In this document: positions 17,178-25,387 of the stretch, piece after piece
Position numbering within the stretch: position 1 is the stretch's first letter
Layout of the letters: every line of letters starts with the position of its first letter
Source: UBA12202 sp049595035
GTDB taxonomy: Bacteria > Pseudomonadota > Alphaproteobacteria > Puniceispirillales > UBA1172
Direction of reading: 5' to 3'
Length of the DNA stretch: 48,739 nt
Assembly (NCBI GenBank): GCA_049595035.1
Contig: JBMYKD010000015.1
Location: 1 to 48,739, forward strand
Notes under the pieces: model-generated
Seen by the model: only the letters and a program-made list of their open reading frames with translations
Database searches by the model: none
What the model was told of the DNA's origin: nothing
Program-made: the position numbers and the translations under genes

Positions 17178-18313
17178 GCGGCCATTTGCCGTGCTACCCA
17201 TTGATGAAAATAATGGGTTGGCCCATCCATCACAGGTGAAAATTGCCCACCATCATATTGTGGGGCTGACCGTCCATTGAACATGCCTTGTACAACATCA
17301 ATATCTTCGATAAAAATCTCTTTCCACATGGCACTATTTTTCTGACGCATGGCGGCATAATCATCATCCAGAGCTGAAGGATCGGCATAGTAAATTTCAA
17401 TCTGTTCCGTGGTTTTATTCACCGCATTCGGGGTGATAATGATGTTGAACACATGATCTTTATGAACGCCAAGAAGCACATTCGGATATAGGGCAAGGTA
17501 TTCTGCCGCCGTGTCCCATTTGTTACTAATGCCTTTGAAGGTTGGGAAAGTACGACCGCTTTCATCAAGGGAAGGATTATAGACATAACTACCCTGTCCG
17601 GAAAAATGACCGGGGCCTTCTATGTTGTAATGATCTTCAAGGCGGGAATAAGAGTTCAGGCCCGGATGGACAAAAGGCAAGTGATAGGATTCACAATAAT
17701 TTTCGATAGCCAATTTCCAGTTGCTATTAAGCGTAAGGCTGAAACTGGAATCTGCCCCGGAATGGAAGATGGGTTTATCAAACTCTGCCCAGCGACTGAT
17801 GATATCGCTATGCATATCTGCAAAATCAGGAGCATTGCCATCAATATTTACAAAAATGATATCCATCCAGACATGGCTTCTGATCTGGTTTAGGGACAGG
17901 CAGGCCTTATCAACAGCATCATGGTCATGAATATCTGCGCCGCCAACATGCGGAGTGGCGCGAAGCTTGCCATCCATATCATATGCCCATGCGTGATATG
18001 GACAGGTGATCGGGCCATTAAGCCGTTTCGGTTCATCAACAAGAATCATGCCGCGATGACGGCAGACATTTTCAAATACCTTGATGTCGCCATCTTTATT
18101 GCGCGTGACAAGCATTGGTATCCCAAGCATGTGTACTGGCATGACACATCCGGGCTGAGGAATATTTTTACCAGTTGTCAACGCTGTCCAATTTTTATGA
18201 AACACATTCTGTCGTTCTTCCTGTGCCATGTGTTCATCAATATACATGGCATTCGGAAGGCCACGAGCAGTTGCAATGGGTGAAAGTACAGCGTTTATAT
18301 CATTTGCCTGCAT
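17174..18313 (-). CDS. Rieske non-heme iron oxygenase, alpha subunit
   Basis: A 379-residue ring-hydroxylating/demethylating oxygenase alpha subunit. The Rieske [2Fe-2S] motif is VCRHRGM (Cys84, His86) plus CPYHAW (Cys104, His107). The catalytic domain has NWKLAIENYCESYHLPFVHPG with His211 and His216, and the third iron ligand is probably Asp337 in FIEDIDVVQGMF. GGAG precedes the ATG. The family includes dioxygenases and N-demethylases of betaine- or carnitine-type substrates. No reductase or ferredoxin gene is adjacent, so its electron donor is encoded elsewhere. The substrate is not decidable from the sequence. Confidence 0.9.
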   Translation of the reverse strand: MQANDINAVLSPIATARGLPNAMYIDEHMAQEERQNVFHKNWTALTTGKNIPQPGCVMPVHMLGIPMLVTRNKDGDIKVFENVCRHRGMILVDEPKRLNGPITCPYHAWAYDMDGKLRATPHVGGADIHDHDAVDKACLSLNQIRSHVWMDIIFVNIDGNAPDFADMHSDIISRWAEFDKPIFHSGADSSFSLTLNSNWKLAIENYCESYHLPFVHPGLNSYSRLEDHYNIEGPGHFSGQGSYVYNPSLDESGRTFPTFKGISNKWDTAAEYLALYPNVLLGVHKDHVFNIIITPNAVNKTTEQIEIYYADPSALDDDYAAMRQKNSAMWKEIFIEDIDVVQGMFNGRSAPQYDGGQFSPVMDGPTHYFHQWVARQMAA

Positions 18314-18398
18314 ATTCTTAACTCCATCTACATGTTCTGATCATATATCGTTTAACGTAATGGTTGTCATAATAGCAAAATTATGGTCAGGATGCGCT

Positions 18399-19859
18399 AT
18401 GAAATTCACATCACAACATACCACTCTGCCAGATGCACTCTATCGCGCAGTGGAACCGGCAAATTTTCCAGAAACGCGCTTAATTTTTCGGAATACGGCA
18501 TGGTCATCGCGATTGTTTCTGGATGCTGAACTGGCAGATGCAGATGGCTGGATAAACCGATTTGGGCGGTTTCAGCCATTTGAGGACAGTTTCAGCCAGC
18601 CGCTAGCATTATGTTATCATGGACATCAATTTGGCGTTTATAATCATGATCTTGGTGATGGGAGAGGGTTTTTGTATGCTCAGATGATTGATCCGGTTAC
18701 TGGTAATTGTCTTGATTTTGGCACAAAAGGGTCAGGCCAGACCCCATTTTCCCGTGGCGCTGATGGCAGATTGACGCTGAAAGGTGCCATTCGTGAGCTG
18801 CTTGCAACCGAAATGCTGGACGCTCTTGGCGTCAATACGTCCAAAACATTTGCTATTCTGGAAACTGGTGAAGCCTTGCAACGTCATGATGAGCCGTCAC
18901 CAACAAGATCGGCTGTTCTGACGCGGCTGTCCCATGGTCATATTCGCATTGGAAGCTTTCAACGCCTGATTTATATGGATGACCTGCAAAGCCTGGATGC
19001 TTTGCTTCGTTATACATTGAAAACCTATTATGCCAGTGAGGATGCGGAACAGATTTCCATAGCCGAGGCTGCAGAAAGGCTTCTTGTTGTTGTGGCAGAA
19101 CGTCTTGCCCATCTGGTTTCATCATGGATGGCCGCAGGATTTGTTCATGGGGTGCTAAATACAGATAATTTTAATGTGTCTGGAGAAAGCTTTGATTATG
19201 GGCCATGGCGGTTTCTGCCTTTTATGAATCCCGGGTTTACAGCGGCCTATTTTGATCATCAGTCCCGATACTGTTATGGCAGACAGCCGCAAGCAACCTT
19301 CTGGGCTTTGTGCCGTCTTGCTGATTGTATGGTGCCCTTTGTTGCGGTGGAACGTCTGGAAACGCTGGTGCAGAGATATCATGATATTCTTGAACAGACG
19401 ATGATAACCGCCACTTGCCGGCGTCTGGGTATTGATGCCAGTTGGGATAAGGCAGGGGAGTTGGTGGCAGAGTTCATGAAAGCGCTGAAAACGTCCCAGC
19501 TTGGCTTTGATGAAGCGTGTTTTGACTGGTATGGTGGTGAAGCAGCATATCCAAGAGCGAAAGCCAGTATCCGCGCATCTATGTATCAAGCGCGTGATTT
19601 TGCCATGGCTACTGATTTGCTATCGCACGCGCCAACCCATGTGGAAGCACAACCGGATCATATATATTTTCAGAAAGATGATCCGATGAATTTGCGGATT
19701 GATCAGGTTGAATCTATATGGGAGCCGATTGCACAAGCAGATGACTGGTCTCGGCTTCATGATGCTTTGGCACAAATTCATACCATGTCTGATGCTTATG
19801 GAATGCGTCAGCAAGCACCGGATGGGATATTGCTATCTTCTGTTATCCGGCCATCTTAA
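18399..19859 (+). CDS. selO: Protein adenylyltransferase SelO (YdiU/UPF0061)
   Basis: A 486-residue pseudokinase-fold enzyme that transfers AMP to Ser/Thr/Tyr of target proteins and has been linked to redox stress. Diagnostic motifs are LALCYHGHQFGVYN, LGDGRG, FGTKGSGQTPFSRGADGR, LKGAIRELLATEML, FVHGVLNTDNFNVSG and FDYGPW. The length matches bacterial SelO. The frame is open to 18228, overlapping the divergent Rieske gene; AGGA at 18389-18392 and family length support the ATG at 18399. There is no selenocysteine, as expected in bacteria. Confidence 0.94.
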   Translation: MKFTSQHTTLPDALYRAVEPANFPETRLIFRNTAWSSRLFLDAELADADGWINRFGRFQPFEDSFSQPLALCYHGHQFGVYNHDLGDGRGFLYAQMIDPVTGNCLDFGTKGSGQTPFSRGADGRLTLKGAIRELLATEMLDALGVNTSKTFAILETGEALQRHDEPSPTRSAVLTRLSHGHIRIGSFQRLIYMDDLQSLDALLRYTLKTYYASEDAEQISIAEAAERLLVVVAERLAHLVSSWMAAGFVHGVLNTDNFNVSGESFDYGPWRFLPFMNPGFTAAYFDHQSRYCYGRQPQATFWALCRLADCMVPFVAVERLETLVQRYHDILEQTMITATCRRLGIDASWDKAGELVAEFMKALKTSQLGFDEACFDWYGGEAAYPRAKASIRASMYQARDFAMATDLLSHAPTHVEAQPDHIYFQKDDPMNLRIDQVESIWEPIAQADDWSRLHDALAQIHTMSDAYGMRQQAPDGILLSSVIRPS

Positions 19860-19882
19860 AATAGCTTAAGTGAATAGATAAA

Positions 19883-20413
19883 TTATTGTGAATTGATGCT
19901 TAATGGCAGGTTTCTGTTTGTGACTGTCCGCAAAACAAAATTGGATTCTATGCTTCTCACATGTGGCAGATTCGACATGTAATTCGTATGAATATCACCA
20001 TAATCTGACACATCTCTTGCGGCAATGCGGATGATATAATCCTTTGCCCCAGCCATCAGAAAACAGGCTAGCACATTAGGAATTTTCATCGCTTCCTGTT
20101 CGAATTCAGACAGAATACTAGCGGATTGGCCATCCAGCGTGACCTGAACCAGAATAGTGACATCATATCCGAGTTTCTGGGTGTTTAGTTCCGCATGATA
20201 TCCTTTAATTATACCGCTTTTTTCCAGATTAGAAACGCGGCGCAAACAGGCTGAAGGGGATAGATTGATTTTATTGCTTAACTCAACATTGCTCAATCGG
20301 GCATTTTCCTGCAGGGCGCGGATAATGGCCTGATCCGTCCGGTCAAGGTCTTTTAATGAAATGGTTGTTTTATTTTTTGATAATAAAGAATAATCTTTCA
20401 TCATTTCTGCCAT
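19883..20413 (-). CDS. Lrp/AsnC-family transcriptional regulator
   Basis: A 176-residue regulator (about 172 if translation begins at the ATGATG at 20401-20404). An N-terminal helix-turn-helix (LDRTDQAIIRALQENARLSN, then NLSPSACLRRVSNLEKSG) is followed by the alpha/beta effector domain that binds amino acids and builds octamers. It is divergent from alanine dehydrogenase with 123 bp between them, the standard arrangement for an Lrp-type protein controlling ald in response to alanine or leucine. Confidence 0.92.
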   Translation of the reverse strand: MAEMMKDYSLLSKNKTTISLKDLDRTDQAIIRALQENARLSNVELSNKINLSPSACLRRVSNLEKSGIIKGYHAELNTQKLGYDVTILVQVTLDGQSASILSEFEQEAMKIPNVLACFLMAGAKDYIIRIAARDVSDYGDIHTNYMSNLPHVRSIESNFVLRTVTNRNLPLSINSQ

Positions 20414-20536
20414 TAGTTAAATATTATTCGTATTTATTGCAAATCTTTTGAATAAAAAGCAAGGAAATTTAGCAATGAAATAGATTAATATTATCCCAAA
20501 TGATAACCATTTTTATATCCAGAGGGGGTAGTGATT
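20414..20536. promoter_or_regulatory. Divergent control region between the Lrp-family gene and ald
   Basis: An AT-rich interval that must hold both promoters and probably Lrp-type binding sites. I cannot name an exact operator. AGAGGGGG at 20521-20528 is the ribosome binding site that fixes the ald start at the ATG at 20537 rather than the GTG at 20531. Confidence 0.55.
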
Positions 20537-21631
20537 ATGCGTGTTGGTGTACCTAAGGAAATTAAGAATAATGAGTTCCGTGTCGGACTGGTTCCAGATT
20601 CCGTCAAGGAATTAACAGATCGTGGTCATTCTGTTCTGGTTGAAACTGGCGCAGGTGCTGGTATTGGATCAACCGATGATGAATATAAAGCCGCTGGGGC
20701 AGAAATCGCACCAGATGCAGCCAGTGTTTTCGCCGGATGTGAGATGATCGTTAAGGTCAAAGAACCGCAGGAAGTCGAATGGAAACAGCTTCGTTCTGAC
20801 CAGCTTCTATTCACCTATCTGCATCTTGCTCCTGACCCGGCACAGACCATTGGTCTAATGGAATCGGGTTGTACGGCCATTGCTTATGAAACAGTAACCG
20901 ATTCTAATGGTGGTTTGCCGTTATTGGCCCCGATGAGTGAAGTGGCTGGCCGTTTGGCAGTAACTGAAGGCGCGTATTACCTGAAAAAAACCGCAGGTGG
21001 AAGAGGCGTTCTACTGTCTGGCGTACCAGGGGTTGAAGCTGCTAATGTCGTTATCATAGGCGGCGGTGTTGTTGGAACAAACTCGGCCAAGCTTGCTGTT
21101 GGCATGGGGGCACGGGTGACCATTCTAGACCGGTCAGTGCCACGGCTTCGCTATCTGGATGATATTTTTGATGGCCGCCTGATCACACGCTATTCAACAG
21201 GTCAGGCTATTGAAGAAAGCTTAGCAACCGCTGATCTGGTTGTTGGTGCTGTTCTGGTTCCCGGTGCCGCCGCACCACGATTGATCAGACGCGAACATTT
21301 GGGCATGATGCGCAAAGGGTCGGTTCTGGTAGATGTCGCCATTGATCAGGGTGGTTGTTTTGAAACGTCAAAAGCCACGACCCATGAAGACCCGATTTAC
21401 GATGTGGACGGCATTGTTCATTATTGTGTTGCAAACATGCCGGGATCAGTTCCACGCACCTCAAGCCATGCTCTAAATAACGTGACTCTGCCTTTCACAC
21501 TGGCATTGGCACAGCATGGGGAAAAGGCGTTAGAGATGGATAAACACCTGATGAATGGCCTGAATGTTAAGAGCGGACGTATCGTTCACCCTGCTGTAAT
21601 TGAGGCTTTAGGTGAAAATCCATCACTTTAA
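20537..21631 (+). CDS. ald: Alanine dehydrogenase
   Basis: A 364-residue NAD-dependent enzyme interconverting L-alanine and pyruvate plus ammonia in the cytosol. The start MRVGVPKEIKNNEFRVGLVP is canonical, with the substrate-binding Arg and Lys residues. SEVAGRLAVTEGAYYLKK precedes the NAD-binding Rossmann motif VVIIGGGVVGTNSAKLAVGM. The C-terminus FTLALAQHGEKALEMD is typical. Full length and intact. The divergent Lrp-family gene is its likely regulator. Confidence 0.96.
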   Translation: MRVGVPKEIKNNEFRVGLVPDSVKELTDRGHSVLVETGAGAGIGSTDDEYKAAGAEIAPDAASVFAGCEMIVKVKEPQEVEWKQLRSDQLLFTYLHLAPDPAQTIGLMESGCTAIAYETVTDSNGGLPLLAPMSEVAGRLAVTEGAYYLKKTAGGRGVLLSGVPGVEAANVVIIGGGVVGTNSAKLAVGMGARVTILDRSVPRLRYLDDIFDGRLITRYSTGQAIEESLATADLVVGAVLVPGAAAPRLIRREHLGMMRKGSVLVDVAIDQGGCFETSKATTHEDPIYDVDGIVHYCVANMPGSVPRTSSHALNNVTLPFTLALAQHGEKALEMDKHLMNGLNVKSGRIVHPAVIEALGENPSL

Positions 21632-21653
21632 GTGGAATTTTTATCATTTTGAT

Positions 21654-21685
21654 CAACAAGGGGCTTGACGAAAAGCCCTTTGTTG
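21654..21685 (+). terminator. Stem-loop after ald
   Basis: CAACAAGGGGCTT and AAGCCCTTTGTTG pair over about 13 bp with one G-T or mismatch position around a short loop. No T-run follows, so it may be a 3' processing hairpin rather than a strong intrinsic terminator. It separates ald from tRNA-Ala. Confidence 0.6.
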
Positions 21686-21736
21686 ACACATAAAGACGCC
21701 ACGGTTGATGTGTTTTCATATCGATTTTGAATTAAA

Positions 21737-21812
21737 GGGGCTATAGCTCAGCTGGGAGAGCGCCTGCTTTGCACGCAGGAGGTCGTCGGTTCGATCCCGT
21801 CTAGCTCCACCA
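21737..21812 (+). tRNA. tRNA-Ala(TGC)
   Basis: A complete cloverleaf: acceptor GGGGCTA / TAGCTCC, D-arm GCTC...GAGC, anticodon arm CCTGC-TTTGCAC-GCAGG with anticodon TGC, T-arm with GGTTCGATCCC, and encoded CCA. It stands alone, outside any rRNA operon visible here. Confidence 0.97.
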
Positions 21813-21839
21813 TTTCGCCAATTTAGGCTGGAGACGGAT

Positions 21840-22025
21840 ATGGCAGTTCCAAAGAGTAAAGTCACACGTTCTAAGCGTGGCATGCGCCGTGCACATGATG
21901 CGATTAGTCATGATGCTTATGTTGAAGATAAAACAACTGGTGAATTGCATCGTCCGCATCATATGGACCCTAAGACAGGTATGTATAAAGGACGTCAGGT
22001 TCTTAAAGTAAAAGACCGAGTTTAA
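21840..22025 (+). CDS. rpmF: 50S ribosomal protein L32
   Basis: A 61-residue basic ribosomal protein. The start MAVPKSKVTRSKRGMRRAHD is diagnostic for bacterial L32, and the alphaproteobacterial form ends around GMYKGRQVLKVK, without the zinc-binding cysteines of some other lineages. GGAGA at 21831-21835 precedes the ATG. It lies 27 bp after tRNA-Ala. Confidence 0.96.
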   Translation: MAVPKSKVTRSKRGMRRAHDAISHDAYVEDKTTGELHRPHHMDPKTGMYKGRQVLKVKDRV

Positions 22026-22087
22026 TCCTTATACACTTTCAAAACGCAATTCGGTATTACCTCGCCTGATTGGCAGGGTAACTGCTT

Positions 22088-22444
22088 ATGGTTAATTTCA
22101 TGGATAAAAAAAACAAACAGCTCAAAAATCCAGTGTTCAATATTGGTGATGTGGTTCGCCACAAGCACTACCCGTTTCGTGGGGTCGTTTTTGATGTTGA
22201 TCCTGAGTTTGATAATACGGAAGAATGGTATAATTCTATTCCGGCAGAAATTCGTCCAAGCCGTGAACAGCCTTTCTATCATCTGCTTGCCGAAAACGAA
22301 GACAGTTTCTATACCGCATATGTGAGTCAGCAGAATCTGGTTCCCGATGCAGATTCCGGCCCTATCGAACATCCGGATATTTCAGACCTGTTTGATGATT
22401 TTGATGGGGATCGCTACACCCCACGGCGATTTAGTATTAACTGA
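22088..22444 (+). CDS. hspQ: Heat shock protein HspQ
   Basis: A 118-residue HspQ/YccV-family protein, a hemimethylated-DNA-binding-like domain that in enterobacteria acts as a specificity factor for Lon protease. Family motifs are FNIGDVVRHKHYPFRGVVFD, DPEFDNTEEWYNSIP and QPFYHLLAENEDSFYTAYVS. The acidic tail after QQNLVPD is common in alphaproteobacteria. Met5 at 22100 is an alternative start. A strong terminator follows. Confidence 0.93.
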   Translation: MVNFMDKKNKQLKNPVFNIGDVVRHKHYPFRGVVFDVDPEFDNTEEWYNSIPAEIRPSREQPFYHLLAENEDSFYTAYVSQQNLVPDADSGPIEHPDISDLFDDFDGDRYTPRRFSIN

Positions 22445-22523
22445 TCTGTTCACGTTAATGTGATTTGCTTTTATATGACTTCATTGGCAATTTTTGCTTA
22501 GATCTTTACGCATATGATCTCTG

Positions 22524-22558
22524 CCCCTATTGCTTTTTGCGATAGGGGTTTTCGTTTG
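22524..22558 (+). terminator. Rho-independent terminator after hspQ
   Basis: CCCCTATTGC (22524-22533) pairs with GCGATAGGGG (22539-22548) over ten positions, including one T-G pair, around a TTTTT loop. TTTTCGTTT follows. It ends the rpmF-hspQ unit before the suf operon promoter. Confidence 0.9.
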
Positions 22559-22597
22559 TATAGATGGTATTGTCAGCAATTTTTTTTCATTTTACTC

Positions 22598-22652
22598 TTG
22601 AAATAAGCACGATATCAGGCGATATAACTAATACAGACTATATTGGTCTGTA
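22598..22652 (+). promoter_or_regulatory. Putative suf promoter with palindromic Rrf2 operator
   Basis: TACAGAC at 22632-22638 and GTCTGTA at 22646-22652 form a perfect 7-bp inverted repeat with a 7-nt spacer (TATATTG), 25 bp before the Rrf2 start codon. A possible -35 TTGAAA is at 22598-22603 and a -10 around 22621-22628, which would put the palindrome at the transcription start. Rrf2-family dimers bind dyad sites of this size, so autoregulation of the suf operon is the simple reading. Confidence 0.65.
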
Positions 22653-22677
22653 ATTCAATTATTTTAAGGTTTTTTTA

Positions 22678-23178
22678 ATGATCAGACTGAATAAAATGAC
22701 TGATTACGGGACGGTTTTACTATCGGCTATGGCCTGGAATTATGCCGATGATCCCATGCGCCTTCATTCTTCGGTTGGATTATCGCGGCAAGCGGGTCTG
22801 ACGCAAACAACCACCCAGAAAATCTTGAAAGAATTGGCTGGCTCAGATTTTGTTCATGCTGAACGTGGTAAATCCGGCGGATATCGCTTGCTAAGGCCAG
22901 CGTCAGAAATATCACTTGTTGACATTGTTGAGGTGTTAGAAGGCCCCATTGCGCTTACCTCATGCGTGACAACATCGGAAAACACATGTTCTTCACGCCA
23001 TAGCTGTTTTCTTGGTGGAAACTGGGAGAAGATCAATACCGCGATCTCTCATGCGCTCAAGGATGTCAGCCTTGCAGATCTTTGCAATCCGGATGATATG
23101 TTTCCGGAAAGTCAGAATTTAAATCATAATATCCAGTCCCAATCATCATTAACGCCATTAGATATGGAGGGTGAATAA
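22678..23178 (+). CDS. Rrf2-family regulator of the SUF system
   Basis: A 166-residue transcription factor. The winged helix-turn-helix (LNKMTDYGTVLLSAMAW...QTTTQKILKELAGSDFV) is followed by the wing RGKSGGYRL. Three cysteines lie in TSCVTTSENTCSSRHSC (spacing C-x7-C-x5-C), the place where IscR-like proteins hold an Fe-S cluster. ALEGPIAL-like and NWEKINTAISHALKDVSLADL segments fit the SUF-specific regulator subgroup. It is the first gene of the operon and its stop codon directly abuts the sufB start codon. Confidence 0.92.
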   Translation: MIRLNKMTDYGTVLLSAMAWNYADDPMRLHSSVGLSRQAGLTQTTTQKILKELAGSDFVHAERGKSGGYRLLRPASEISLVDIVEVLEGPIALTSCVTTSENTCSSRHSCFLGGNWEKINTAISHALKDVSLADLCNPDDMFPESQNLNHNIQSQSSLTPLDMEGE

Positions 23179-24630
23179 ATGTCTGCAACCGCAGAAACAG
23201 TACGCCAAGTAGAAGAAGCCACCGGAAAGTATAAATATGGCTTTGTTACGGATATTGAAGTCGATAAAGCCCCCAAAGGGTTGAACGAAGATACCATTCG
23301 CATGATTTCGGCAAAGAAAGAAGAACCGGAATGGATGCTGGAATGGCGGCTGAAAGCTTATCAGACATGGCTGAAAATGGATGATCCAGACTGGGCAATG
23401 CTTGATTATCCACCGATTGATTATCAGGATATTCATTATTATGCCGCCCCCAAAAAAGCAGAAGGGCCAAAATCACTGGATGAAGTTGATCCGGAATTAT
23501 TGCGCACCTATGAAAAACTTGGCATTCCTCTGCATGAACAGGAAATGCTGGCAGGTGTGGCGGTTGATGCTGTGTTTGATTCCGTTTCAGTTGCTACCAC
23601 ATTCAGGGAAAAACTGGCTGAGGCAGGGGTCATATTCTGTCCGATATCAGAAGCAATTAAATCACATCCTGAACTGATTAAAAAATACATTGGGTCTGTT
23701 ATCCCACAGGGAGATAACTATTTTGCCGCCTTAAATTCGGCCGTATTTACGGATGGATCATTCGTCTATATCCCCAAAGGGGTGCGTTGTCCGATGGAGT
23801 TGTCTACCTATTTCCGTATCAATGAACAGAATACAGGACAGTTTGAACGCACATTGATCATTGCCGAAGAAGGGTCATATGTCAGTTATCTGGAAGGCTG
23901 CACCGCACCGCAACGTGATGAGAATCAGTTACATGCCGCGGTTGTTGAGCTGATTACCATGGATGATGCTGAAATCAAATATTCAACGGTACAGAATTGG
24001 TATCCGGGTGATGAAAATGGCAAAGGCGGCATATATAACTTTGTTACTAAACGTGGGGCATGTCGAGGGGCGCGGTCTAAAATATCATGGACGCAAGTAG
24101 AAACAGGATCAGCCATTACATGGAAATATCCGTCATGTCTTTTGCAGGGCGAAGGCAGCGTGGGTGAGTTTTATTCGGTTGCTGTGACCAATAATGCCCA
24201 GCAAGCCGATACGGGAACAAAAATGATCCATATTGGCGCGAATACAAAATCAACCATTATCTCAAAAGGCATTTCTGCTGGCCGTTCCAACAATACCTAT
24301 CGGGGATTGGTGCGGATGATGCCGGGGGCGGTAAATGCGCGCAATTTCACCCAGTGTGACAGCTTGCTTGTTGGCGATCAATGCGGGGCACATACCGTGC
24401 CTTATATCACCTCACGCAATCCCAGCGCAAAGGTTGAACATGAAGCAACAACATCGCGCATATCCGAAGATCAGTTGTTTTACTGTTTACAACGGGGAAT
24501 GAATACCGAAGACGCTGTGTCGTTGATTGTAAACGGGTTCTGCAAGGAAGTTATGAAAGAATTACCAATGGAATTTGCTGTTGAAGCACAAAAGCTTATC
24601 GGCATATCACTAGAAGGAAGCGTAGGATAA
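23179..24630 (+). CDS. sufB: Fe-S cluster assembly scaffold SufB
   Basis: A 483-residue core scaffold of the SufBCD complex, on which nascent Fe-S clusters are built in the cytosol. The N-terminal helical part (YKYGFVTDIEVDKAPKGLNE) is followed by the right-handed beta-helix. CDSLLVGDQCGAHTVPYI contains the Cys that accepts sulfur/cluster ligands. GGAGGGTG precedes the ATG. It is followed 4 bp later by sufC. Confidence 0.97.
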   Translation: MSATAETVRQVEEATGKYKYGFVTDIEVDKAPKGLNEDTIRMISAKKEEPEWMLEWRLKAYQTWLKMDDPDWAMLDYPPIDYQDIHYYAAPKKAEGPKSLDEVDPELLRTYEKLGIPLHEQEMLAGVAVDAVFDSVSVATTFREKLAEAGVIFCPISEAIKSHPELIKKYIGSVIPQGDNYFAALNSAVFTDGSFVYIPKGVRCPMELSTYFRINEQNTGQFERTLIIAEEGSYVSYLEGCTAPQRDENQLHAAVVELITMDDAEIKYSTVQNWYPGDENGKGGIYNFVTKRGACRGARSKISWTQVETGSAITWKYPSCLLQGEGSVGEFYSVAVTNNAQQADTGTKMIHIGANTKSTIISKGISAGRSNNTYRGLVRMMPGAVNARNFTQCDSLLVGDQCGAHTVPYITSRNPSAKVEHEATTSRISEDQLFYCLQRGMNTEDAVSLIVNGFCKEVMKELPMEFAVEAQKLIGISLEGSVG

Positions 24631-24634
24631 TATC

Positions 24635-25387
24635 ATGCCATTACTGGAAATTGAAAATCTTCATGCCTCGATCGGCGACAAGCCCATTCTGAAAGGCATT
24701 AATCTGACCATTAATCCATCTGAAATTCATGCTATAATGGGGCCTAATGGTTCAGGAAAGAGTACCTTGTCCTATGTGCTAGCAGGACGTGAAGGGTATG
24801 ATGTGACTGATGGCGATATTCTTCTTGATGGAGAATCCGTTCTTGAAATGGAAGCAGATGAAAGAGCGCGTGCCGGTTTGTTTCTGGCTTTTCAGTATCC
24901 GGTAGAATTGCCGGGTGTTGGCGGGATGAGTTTTCTGCGGGGAGCCGTTAATGCCAGACGAATTGAATCTGGCCTTGATGAAATTGACCATATTGCCTTT
25001 GTCAAAACTGTTCGGGAAGCGGCTGCCAAGCTTGGCATTAAAGATGATATGCTGAAAAGGGCTGTTAATGTCGGATTTTCAGGGGGTGAGAAGAAACGCT
25101 ATGAAATTCTGCAAATGGCATTGCTTGAACCCCGGATGGCTATTCTTGATGAAACGGATTCCGGGCTAGATGTTGATGCGTTGCGTATTGTATCCGAAGG
25201 TGTAAATGCGCTGAAAACCGATGATATCGGTGTGCTAGTTATCACCCATTACCAACGTCTGCTTGATTACATTATCCCTGACCATGTTCACATTCTCGCT
25301 GATGGTAGAATTGTCAAATCTGGTGATAAATCATTGGCACTTGAAGTCGAAAAATCAGGCTATGGAGACTTCACCAATGCCGCATGA
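24635..25387 (+). CDS. sufC: Fe-S assembly ATPase SufC
   Basis: A 250-residue ABC-type ATPase subunit of SufBCD, cytosolic and without a membrane partner. Walker A is GPNGSGKST, the Q-loop is LAFQYPVELPGV, the signature FSGGEKKRYEILQMA, and Walker B MAILDETDSGLDVDAL; the SGLD sequence is characteristic of SufC. Its last 11 bp overlap the start of sufD. Confidence 0.97.
   Translation: MPLLEIENLHASIGDKPILKGINLTINPSEIHAIMGPNGSGKSTLSYVLAGREGYDVTDGDILLDGESVLEMEADERARAGLFLAFQYPVELPGVGGMSFLRGAVNARRIESGLDEIDHIAFVKTVREAAAKLGIKDDMLKRAVNVGFSGGEKKRYEILQMALLEPRMAILDETDSGLDVDALRIVSEGVNALKTDDIGVLVITHYQRLLDYIIPDHVHILADGRIVKSGDKSLALEVEKSGYGDFTNAA

Noticed and set aside
18228..18398. Longer SelO start overlapping the Rieske gene
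   Set aside because: The extra 57 residues do not resemble SelO and are antisense to the Rieske N-terminus; family length supports 18399.
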